Positions 12,401 to 15,179 of a stretch of 18,269 bases of DNA are shown one piece after another. Below the pieces are notes generated by a model. The model made no database searches. It saw nothing but the letters and a program-made list of their open reading frames with translations, and was not told the origin of the DNA. Within the stretch, counting starts at the first letter, position 1. Each line of letters opens with the position of its first letter. Source of the DNA: CAWUIH01 sp963922495 (GTDB lineage: Bacteria; Pseudomonadota; Gammaproteobacteria; Coxiellales; Coxiellaceae); the NCBI GenBank assembly GCA_963922495.1, contig CAWUIH010000030.1, forward strand, positions 1-18,269, given 5' to 3'. The position numbers and the translations under genes were made by a program.

Positions 12401-12626
12401 CTGGTAAGGCTTCTGAAGATCGATAAACTTCATACTGGCTGCTAGCAGCCTGAATAGTACCATTAAACCTTGCAGAATAAGTATAGTTTATTTGTAAGTT
12501 TTCAGTATGAGTAACTGTTTGACTTTCACTAATAACAATTTTTGCGTTGAAATTATGCCTTACCAAATCATTTGTTGAAGATTTATTTTCAGAACACTTT
12601 TCATCTGCTGCCGACAAATCTCGCAT
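477..12626 (-). CDS. Giant 4049-residue protein: helical solenoid, SecA-like ATPase motor, TPR, hydrophobic C-terminal segments
   Basis: The start ATG at 12626 follows a GGGAGG Shine-Dalgarno at 12633-12638 (spacing 6), and the 12-kb frame has no break. Residues about 100-2250 are Leu-rich paired helices resembling HEAT/ARM repeats, with a 133-residue tandem duplication at 261-526. Residues about 2275-2880 resemble SecA. Walker A is TGEGKS (K2334). VYGDASEFQFDLL corresponds to SecA's TYGTNNEFGFDYL. Walker B is DEVD (2436-2439) followed by NLLIDE. AGRGTDI starts at A2758 and the arginine-finger region GRTSRCGQPG at 2795. All core catalytic residues are present, so ATP hydrolysis is likely. SecA's usual C-terminal zinc finger is not seen. 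One clear TPR lies near 2964-3008. Hydrophobic stretches lie near 3486-3540 and 3548-3585. The tail (about 3930-4049) is polar, contains RKKR at 4028-4031, and is richer in GC than the rest. No signal peptide is visible. It is about 4.5 times the length of a true SecA (about 900 residues), so I do not call it secA. A host-directed toxin or effector is an inference. Confidence 0.9.
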   Translation of the reverse strand: MRDLSAADEKCSENKSSTNDLVRHNFNAKIVISESQTVTHTENLQINYTYSARFNGTIQAASSQYEVYRSSEALPGLPDTASRFKWFRSHFSPQSVLEDILRSATSPSDCHRISQRDIQQVVGYCNYRGYLLHVNRVALAQVSFKILAHLCEHKWHLPEATVGVILSEVRTELNSSNASRGTLNYALLALGFLVNNRQCLNSDLGKLLDRGINRLNRLKPLDYLETIVILLAAKTHLGLRLSTEELMLVERAVIDVDSALMEKERIGDVPHWIGTALKHQYSSQRTAKKHSFPEKPKLSWWATQQGELSLIRNRTKVPLALSKYQWIYTLQQWKKTSSTQTKRLIIDIMRYAVANGQHLFPEQTKTLSVIQQALADSDLDIRQSAMVVADHLLIERDKLKDFPKWITTALHHQCRYYVSTKKSSFPQKPSVSWGTTQQGELFLIRERAKKRLDLSKDQWIYTLQQWKKTSSTQTKYLVIDIIRYAIANGQRLLSRLDKAFSVIKQALGYNDIDIRQSALVAANYLLLHGVTDIREQLVTALNRQREYALMTCHNLLNHKHFFSRERWLEIFATMQKDLHLTDKLRETAQFLRYRLTEKLSDCEAFILSPKFCIEVTKILLGAVQPPQSETLSVGIVQKLFQILQNEKFPKEAEINALRIFKHLAENKQNIDLSFMGFIVEKYLSTDNVAPQNITLIFMGHCVYQHLSHIQAHFLGLLQPLFAKKELQNNIFFVLDHVIDASKNIRGCHFEWFSNELTNLLFVENNANGLNKTVILLLHKAFQKGFSYSDKIIHKWGELLTVFEQDDEIRLQLLHLIGDVVDERLNIEGSDQFIESILKCCHSQNKIEKSDALHLLESYLRRIKTAAQRETIEKISEWVIETDSSMLGCQLFEPLVEKKTMIPDKVLCFIVSQLNQGSAEERTKILALLLYVIEYQPLPLGVLQEIMRALKVNHSRKVTELSVSIVKHSQKAQQYESWLTNDKDHLCLLALVKGFNTSLATKINAMEILRDLSLGMTNGFLLEFFHQLKDLLSHENDTISLMAAQVLKKQIIYLDIFILNKNTVIDELMRAVEYRLYSKHQQITLLEILKKAAGHGYHFSENISFKVAELLYTTINYEKRKAIRAFLHEQTLSGEAKTICVMDDDADKLAQNNLLFEQRLLALKRLASKAQAGEKMTQGVFISLKNLLQAGDQPLLREKDVSDLCEAILSKYPPIPSYVLSAMSAFMSRYPEHPSFKNFVKIVSLSITHHESVSHETFVNIEHLLNRENTTSDLLQLSLQALNIGVKREFVFQAPTLNKLLVLMAHSDSQIAIEAMCVLASFFEIHRTNHEFETLLVNKCFVLLQKSEEPNANHALQKLILVLSHFIKFDSVMLEIMQKKICDIQAFKQQWPLLMTLSSQQSKQKLAKDKQSLVAYKKQEKQFLSKETNLEQKIQLLETLSKNLTLLSGDSFSLIVDLFNTDDEGNLSSILKALTAQPKLGLLPNVLIEALAKIFQRPFTSHFEENIFPLTKKIVMEQVKNQKEFSIRDLDRFNSIMISHEEKTVRDFFYDLLKSIIKYQKNIPSLIANQIAMEHLGATLNQIQPIGEKRKIIRFMGTAIAKGERFSISNSETLLWLMRMRPELIKDILTLWGLMKEKLPKHLHSLMVQTLSDYFSCENEKFYDPRIVPLCCYFLNSKGVPKSVADQVLCGFSKRIESTQVETLQLTQVDLQLWECLTGYSLDRDPTKVLIHFLEYFLRNSDHRLQLKILSIIYHYLLSTETPSIELVRVLTKLKPKLMKKCDEVSTHFSSNQNRAQIKSYAAGIFSQLCSLFEGKFEDNLTDKNYDSTLPSIDRIRKQCGEQCLPFIYKFSNKKHQAYVIWTWLSLDTPVSLDKLADKSVNDYPQILLFENLVNLCHQIDPSCSEQERKRFYSLVLEISRNLDSHRNDLNKTVCHVLRLLTVLQKKEKLSIGDILELMPILIHMNYPFASNFMALRVKDIKFMALTALLNKLYSNVKTSLSHNCIIDLNNYFCQHQWHFTLIQLFFSKLKTHTHYDDIVSFLMFMQDHDIALDTLEGCLTDGFKDSACDLNDLKNHLIQMVFSNCLKKLTRHETENKTKNLIYTGLLNLCNYGWNAEKLMTFLQGLSNSNCSSIRISELYKVINMVFRYRQYLKESEFYDCYQQTNGHEFITSLHARIVGKCFKNKGSDKSLEQLLYELQQDRLEINHRGETNLLTNSQIKSFFKTVTKRYLSKESLILKDKQPSNMNNKSISQWTKKNILLWAKIFRDKRLNYKATLADPNLLSEMFAVLKRACVLQFTYEPRIVQLLSILLLLLGKKEHRGFFAQISTGEGKSLIIAMLATIRALFHQKVDIITSSPILAKEDVEHFSTFYALFNLKTACNYDQSYITGLKACYQNNIDLVYGDASEFQFDLLRHEYSQLGTRGKRPLETVIVDEVDNLLIDEGSKIAMLSTPVPSMDALTKLLSSLWSHLCKLDQAWNHPELDFEGQKNPFFELLKKKMSTTERDRQKKICLQRALVCYVEYMITDKNAPISIPNHLKAFASGQKLKWTENAWAAFYICEVETNYKIGVNKYGNRSIIPVDFSNTGIAQEGTVWADGLQQFLQLKHGLQVTPENLTTNYESNVSLMKRYQGDITAITGTVGSLESQKLLDDIYGIDLLKIPTYLPKQFVELPGEIIDGEENWVHSISNSAIQEAGQGRVVLIICESIKKAGRLQAALQKQFTGRCYIYADNLRDHSQFLNQQLAGNSIIVATNLAGRGTDIKVTPEVNKNGGLHVCMTFLPANLRVKQQALGRTSRCGQPGTAQLIINKQKLMTVFPAADPNKLGIDFSYIEQCRDRAESARIERVKKSEGPIIELKDELFECYLTLRKKIEVADKGKSIPSTYAKRCLDIQMKIFMKNALEEQWGLWLKKCDFSKEKTQILASFAQFEAKVLIQYKHNTLIKNPIYYLRIGHALLSRARSFFSIGYRDGLYKEALWAYEQAIKLDPLYAHNALYHKAYALAKLANCSYKYQIKSSLEKLLEYYKTLMQEEQVILHSLSQVKDPKTENHHLTQIQNRLSVYQLLSNSVMYSLQTIEESFRLISLNQYDSKGSSLCHARLSKQQALEVLEKYRGSLSVTFHHLKTHYDVVEFSQMRKTIAIIPENSAINITFNSEQFGQAYGLAQLLPINHYHRTEESLVEMDIKSRDEEEPETLFGFTAHVSAATSWLWNKGAGVCKAVGNRISEIRSSVAERCYNYREAEKIPVSLLLNVNSIAKIAELLETFSEYSDLSYELIFSNFSKDFIGFLQSKNYPLLIQLRALISKEDGAQYATVALQKVNTTNDTMIEFISSTQMQILKLNYQQVLALILDFRANHEMVTHGLDDATISLKLKKLSQPQAQTVMQRCHCKMKLCYERLSRKQAGLLLNWMPPEHHKRAFTEVTDLDTKQAQELIAHAARSVQDLTPKHKSIQDELMRISNNNEFLAALARNGYLYFYDLDEKNPFPIISTMMLSVAVIGQLSGGVALAALTAGLASSIGFSVATEGIRDIFRLVQTIRSREFSLSQYVFEKNISLALSISMASIAHAFTTAAAAGQAADTTVDYSDDAVRAAITMNASKEIGKHTSKQGLIEALKKMSISSAETMFTRVMDAGSNQITTHILQAMAPSMMDSTSREIKLLFERHSDWKDMLNHVLAVDKFVGSEMQNSVSTKIRNLIANLPWGQDSAIAQFENDFSKFLSETQRTKLSDFEAILKNKYQAEGIKADQIKRMSDLLSQQGIVMKNGRIDLRKLITICDSQQERITKFRFNRKHYDINHYNLTKIKWDKKLSFHRKKIIAACLEYHQYMQDDHFNLYNEMKKDIVNLFTDRAMAEATLAVNGVKSLLSSAISCGVSQATDAISRDNQNNLLTSEETRQYEVQQIISSDDGCTFESSGCNKGNISSIGSLERVGQGDTGSGSQVPTVLSSKNLSQSNPRSMHYRLFALSHPDTNNHNDAAHPTEAISGSLQIRRFEDLPKKSSDESVKSCPSGYTQSTAAFFLSATADRKKRQSGSSAVGQDEKIRTSPR
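11049..11846 (-). repeat. Two-copy tandem repeat of 399 bases (133 residues) inside the giant gene
   Basis: Residues about 261-393 and 394-526 of the giant protein are two copies of one unit, at 11448-11846 and 11049-11447. Conserved landmarks are FPEKP/FPQKP, TTQQGEL or ATQQGEL, the nearly identical QWIYTLQQWKKTSSTQTK, and DIRQSA followed by LL. At DNA level the phrase TTTAGTTTGCGTAGAACTTG recurs exactly 399 bases apart (about 11202 and 11601). The period is a whole number of codons, so the frame is kept. The mix of identical stretches and diverged ends suggests duplication followed by selection on the QWIYTLQQWKK core, or local gene conversion of it. Confidence 0.9.
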
Positions 12627-12632
12627 ATACTA

Positions 12633-12638
12633 CCTCCC
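12633..12638 (-). promoter_or_regulatory. Shine-Dalgarno site of the giant gene
   Basis: GGGAGG on the minus strand, 6 bases from the ATG at 12626, supports that start. A weak possible sigma-70 pair lies further upstream on the same strand (TTCTCA, 17 bases, TATAAC, at roughly 12675-12703). The match is poor and I do not call it as a promoter. Confidence 0.7.
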
Positions 12639-13392
12639 TGTAAAATCCAAGAAAAGATCATATTATCGTTATATCACTGACCTCCTCTCATGAGAACTAT
12701 TTCTAGTACCACATCGTCACGTTCATGCTTATCATGGAAAATGGAAAATATTTTAGGTGTTATTATTACACTCTCCTTCCCTTACGCAGCAAGCGTAAAA
12801 AAGCGGTTACAAACTTTCCGGTTGACTCTGCATTTTTAAATTTATACGTGTTTTTGAGGAATCAGAACCAACTAAACGGTTGTAGCATAAATTTCAACTA
12901 CTCAAATTTTTCTTAAGCACTTAGAGTGAAGTTTTCATGTATGCAAGCCGTCTCTACTTTACTTGTTTGTCTTACTCTAGTCCTAACGAATTAAAAGGCA
13001 TAATATTTTTTTATATTTTTATTACATCAAAATTTCAAGAATTAAATATTAACATTACTTACATTTATAAGTAAGCAAATTTGTTATTTTTCTCTAAATT
13101 TAATTTTTTATTAAGAAATTTCGGGGTTGGGAAGGAATACCCAGCGCCACGAAGGTGCACAACTGCTTTCGTAACACATTGATATGTAATGTTTTTTAAG
13201 ATTTATTAAAATGAGGAATTGTTTAATTGATGTACTAAACTTGGCTGTTTTTACCCTATTTCGTGTAAAATTCGCTCTCATTTTTAGAGCGAATTCGCAA
13301 GAGTCTATCATACAAGCAACTCATTGCTGTTTTTTACATCACCAGCAGGATTTCAGCTATAAATTATTCGAAATTTCCCATCGACCGTATAG
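12639..13392. other. AT-rich non-coding stretch upstream of the giant gene
   Basis: No convincing gene lies here; the short open frames on both strands lack ribosome binding sites and family features. About 12995-13115 is extremely AT-rich, with long T and A runs, which would suit a promoter region with UP-like elements or a nucleoid-protein-bound region for the leftward giant gene. A 7-base inverted repeat (TTACTTA/TAAGTAA, 13055-13061 and 13068-13074) and a 9-base one (13270-13294) are the only clear structures. The stretch from about 13115 to 13210 is less AT-rich and could be an old insertion remnant, but I cannot name its source. Confidence 0.6.
13270..13294. repeat. Perfect 9-base inverted repeat (hairpin)
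   Basis: ATTCGCTCT at 13270-13278 and AGAGCGAAT at 13286-13294 are exact inverted copies separated by 7 bases. No T run follows on either side, so a terminator is unlikely. An operator or a leftover transposon end are possible; the sequence does not decide. Confidence 0.45.
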
Positions 13393-13528
13393 AATGCAGC
13401 CGTGACGTATTGCAAAAACCAGTGGTCGGAGTTGATTCGTTACATCAACTATGGCGGAACACACATCAGCAATTGCTGGGTTGAAAATCAGGTCCGGCCC
13501 TTTGCGGTGGGGAAACGCAATTGGTTGT
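13393..13528 (+). pseudogene. IS66-family transposase (TnpC), C-terminal remnant
   Basis: From 13393 the plus strand reads about 45 residues that match the end of the IS66 DDE transposase: AVTYCKNQWSELIRYIN, then SNCWVENQVRPF and AVGKRNWL. This corresponds to the family pattern of a QW..L.RY segment, D-N-(x)-x-E-(N/R)-x-(I/V)-R-P, and G-(R/K)-(K/R)-N-W-L-F. The E in WVEN is the position of the last catalytic acid. A stop codon (13390-13392) sits immediately upstream in frame and no other part of the transposase is present, so the gene is dead. The match stops within the NWLF codons, exactly where a group II intron begins (NWL plus one base, then GTGTGTCACG), so the intron inserted into this IS66 copy. 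Confidence 0.8.
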
Positions 13529-13950
13529 GTGTGTCACGAAGGAGGTGTAATGATGAAATATTATTAGCAGCATAACACTTCTGTGCTGCAAGTTGGATGG
13601 AGGTTGGCCCTCCGATCAGGGCTTACAGGAGCACTGATCAAACGACCCAGGGCTGCTGCAACTTAAGGGTTGCGGTGGTGAGCGTTTTGGGAAAAGGCAG
13701 AAATACTACTGTCACGTGAGATTTAGGAAGTTGAGTGAAAGCGAACCGACTGATGAAGCATCGAAATCTGAGCTGATGTCAAAAAGAGATTGTATAACCG
13801 ATCTCTGATGAGTGTAGAAGAAGCCTGTTGACTGTCTACGTGGCATCCGGTGTTAAGGCGGCAAGAGCCTAAATTAGGCCAACTTGTGGAACGTGAGAAC
13901 CTGCTTCTGCCACGTATCAGGAAGCAGGGGCGGACATATTCGTAGTAGCA
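13529..13950 (+). ncRNA. Group II intron, 5' part of the ribozyme (truncated)
   Basis: The stretch opens with GTGTGTCACGAAGGAGG, matching the GUGYG 5' end of bacterial group II introns, and interrupts an IS66 gene codon. It is compact and rich in complementary arms: GCAGCA/TGCTGC (13567-13572, 13584-13589), GATCAG/CTGATC (13614-13619, 13634-13639), and CCTGCTTC/GAAGCAGG (13900-13907, 13921-13928). It contains the GTGGAACGTGAGAACC block typical of the domain region before the intron ORF. No reverse transcriptase frame and no domain V-VI follow: the sequence runs straight into the hairpin end of an IS200-type element at about 13951. It is therefore a 5' fragment of about 420 bases, unable to splice by itself. 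The assignment comes from recognition of these motifs; a covariance-model search would be decisive. Confidence 0.75.
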
Positions 13951-13958
13951 CTCAACTA

Positions 13959-13978
13959 CCACCAGCTGAAGCTGGTGG
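13959..13978. repeat. IS200-type right-end hairpin
   Basis: An 8-base perfect stem, CCACCAGC/GCTGGTGG, with a 4-base loop, lying about 30 bases beyond the tnpA stop. TnpA of this family recognises such imperfect or perfect stem-loops near each end as single-stranded DNA. Confidence 0.7.
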
Positions 13979-14006
13979 GTTGAAGATCTAGGCTGGAAGC
14001 CGGAAA

Positions 14007-14444
14007 TTATTCTAAAGAAAAATTAGAAATATTATCAGGTCTATGAGCATCAATATGATTACTGATGTAAGCATCAATCACTTCATCCGTTACATTACCA
14101 CTGGTCGTGCTAAAATAACCACGACCCCAAAAATGTCTACCCCAATATTTCTTACGCAACTCAGCAAATTCTTGCTGAATCTTACGTGAAGAGCGCCCTT
14201 TCGCGTGTTTCACAAAATCACTCACACAAACGTGCGGTGGAATCGAAACAAACAAATGCAAGTGCTCAGCAGACACCACTCCGTTGATAATCTGAACACC
14301 ACGCTCCTCGGCAACCTGGGCAATAATGTCACGAATCCGTTCACCAATTGCTCCGCGCAAAACACGATAACGATATTTCGTAATCCATACTAAATGGTAT
14401 CGATGATGGTAGACAGTGTGAGATCCATACGTGTAATTCGTCAT
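14007..14444 (-). CDS. tnpA: IS200/IS605-family transposase TnpA (Y1 HUH)
   Basis: This is a full-length small transposase of 145 residues from the ATG at 14444 (a TTG one codon earlier is also possible). It cuts and joins single-stranded element ends through a phosphotyrosine link. The start YHHRYHLVWITKYR is the usual first strand of this fold. The HUH metal-binding pair is seen in AEHLHLFV, followed by the conserved block GRGYFSTTSGNVTDEVI. The tyrosine of DAYISNH, about 63 residues past the second histidine, is the likely nucleophile. No internal stop or frameshift is present, and the length is normal for the family, so it is probably active. There is no clear Shine-Dalgarno, consistent with the low expression common for these elements. 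Confidence 0.92.
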   Translation of the reverse strand: MTNYTYGSHTVYHHRYHLVWITKYRYRVLRGAIGERIRDIIAQVAEERGVQIINGVVSAEHLHLFVSIPPHVCVSDFVKHAKGRSSRKIQQEFAELRKKYWGRHFWGRGYFSTTSGNVTDEVIDAYISNHIDAHRPDNISNFSLE

Positions 14445-14468
14445 CAACGCAATATAACTGAAGTTGAT

Positions 14469-14485
14469 CCCATCTGGAAGATGGG
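14469..14485. repeat. IS200-type left-end hairpin
   Basis: A 7-base stem, CCCATCT/AGATGGG, with a 3-base loop, about 25 bases upstream of the tnpA start. In the IS200 group a left-end structure in this place can also lower expression of the transposase by trapping external transcripts; that role here is inferred from family knowledge. Confidence 0.65.
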
Positions 14486-14505
14486 GGTTTCAACCAATTA
14501 GAAGA

Positions 14506-14832
14506 CTATGAATTGACAGATGATGACTTCACCTCCGCCCCCAACGAGGAGGTTGGTACCTCAGCGTAACCCCCGATGATCCAACTCACCGCCACACTCG
14601 CTAATTGCACCATCGGCGCCACCCAGCGATGCAACAATTCCCCTGCGACATACGCCAGGTGCTTTTCCTTAACCGGGGGAACGGAATGAGAGGGAAAGGC
14701 ATGAGTCGAGGCATTAAGATCCGTGACGGCCAACGCCTCACCATCGATCGTGATATTCGTGATTGAGTAAGTGTTATTGAATGGAATAGAACTGTCATTT
14801 ATCAGTGACGGATGGGTAACATTCGGTCGCAT
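14506..14832 (-). CDS. Unknown 108-residue protein beside the IS element
   Basis: The ATG at 14832 follows an AAGGAG Shine-Dalgarno (about 14841-14846) with 8-base spacing, so this start is believable. The product has a Thr/Ser/Asn-rich first half (NDSSIPFNNTYSITNITIDGE), a His/Pro-containing middle, and a hydrophobic stretch at about residues 75-91 (WVAPMVQLASVAVSWIIGG). The latter could be a single membrane-crossing or buried helix. I recognise no family. The DNA is clearly richer in GC than the giant gene. The TAG stop lies only about 6-10 bases from the inferred left end of the IS200 element, so the protein may be the N-terminal part of a longer one cut by the insertion. It lies downstream of, and in the same direction as, the 966-residue gene. 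Confidence 0.55.
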   Translation of the reverse strand: MRPNVTHPSLINDSSIPFNNTYSITNITIDGEALAVTDLNASTHAFPSHSVPPVKEKHLAYVAGELLHRWVAPMVQLASVAVSWIIGGYAEVPTSSLGAEVKSSSVNS

Positions 14833-15179
14833 GGGACGTGCTCCTTGTCATCGTTAACGTTTAGTGAGTACATGACCGCCTGTTTGGCGTTCCCAGCACC
14901 ATGACGTTACAGGCCTGATGCTGGGATCCCTTCCTTAGGTATCGGATTTTTATAGACAAATCACACTAAATTATCCGTTACGGGATGTAAAGCAGAAAGG
15001 CTATGATCTCAATACTTAATTTTTTCTTAATGAATACTCGCACACAAACGTGCAATACGTGCGCATTCCTTTTTACGGAGCTAATGATTCGCAGTGGGTT
15101 GCTTCATCTGCTTTTCCTGAATCACACGAATTTAATCTCATAACACGTTGCTTTTTAAACAGCTGTAGCGGGCCCAGTG
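14833..15179. other. Spacer between the 966-codon gene and the 108-codon gene
   Basis: No gene is supported here. It holds the Shine-Dalgarno of the 108-codon gene, an 8-base inverted repeat (14891-14926), and an AT-rich part (about 14940-15040). A poor sigma-70-like pair could drive the 108-codon gene on the minus strand (TTTCTG, 17 bases, GATAAT). The match is too weak to call. No T-run terminator is seen after the 966-codon gene. Confidence 0.5.
14891..14926. repeat. Inverted repeat in the leader of the 108-codon gene
   Basis: TCCCAGCA (14891-14898) and TGCTGGGA (14919-14926) form an exact 8-base stem with a 20-base loop. It lies some 60-95 bases before the start codon, in the would-be 5' leader. 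It could be a leader RNA stem or a protein-binding site; it is not a terminator, as no T run follows. Confidence 0.5.

Larger units (their letters stand above)
13951..14500 (-). mobile_element. IS200/IS605-family element (single-gene, TnpA only)
   Basis: The element is a tnpA gene flanked by the subterminal hairpins expected of this family, which transposes as single-stranded DNA and has no inverted terminal repeats. The right-end hairpin is CCACCAGC-TGAA-GCTGGTGG at 13959-13978, and the left-end hairpin is CCCATCT-GGA-AGATGGG at 14469-14485. No TnpB is present. The exact ends are inferred from hairpin position and may be off by 5-15 bases. The right end abuts the truncated group II intron, and the left end abuts the 108-codon gene. 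Confidence 0.75.

Noticed and set aside
477..12626. Calling the giant gene secA
   Set aside because: Only about 600 of 4049 residues are SecA-like, the C-terminal zinc finger is not seen, and the rest has no counterpart in housekeeping SecA.
12725..12916. 63-codon plus-strand frame upstream of the giant gene
   Set aside because: No Shine-Dalgarno, AT-driven composition, no recognisable features.
13111..13405. Overlapping 66- and 64-codon frames on both strands
   Set aside because: No ribosome binding sites, mutually antisense, and the plus frame runs into the stop just before the IS66 remnant; probably chance frames or an unrecognisable relic.
13723..13962. 79-codon minus-strand frame
   Set aside because: It is antisense to the structured group II intron RNA and ends across the IS junction; structured RNA often leaves open frames on the opposite strand.
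14114..14116. Tyrosine of GRGYFST as the TnpA nucleophile
   Set aside because: In this family the catalytic tyrosine sits in the later helix (YI..Q-like); DAYISNH fits that position better.
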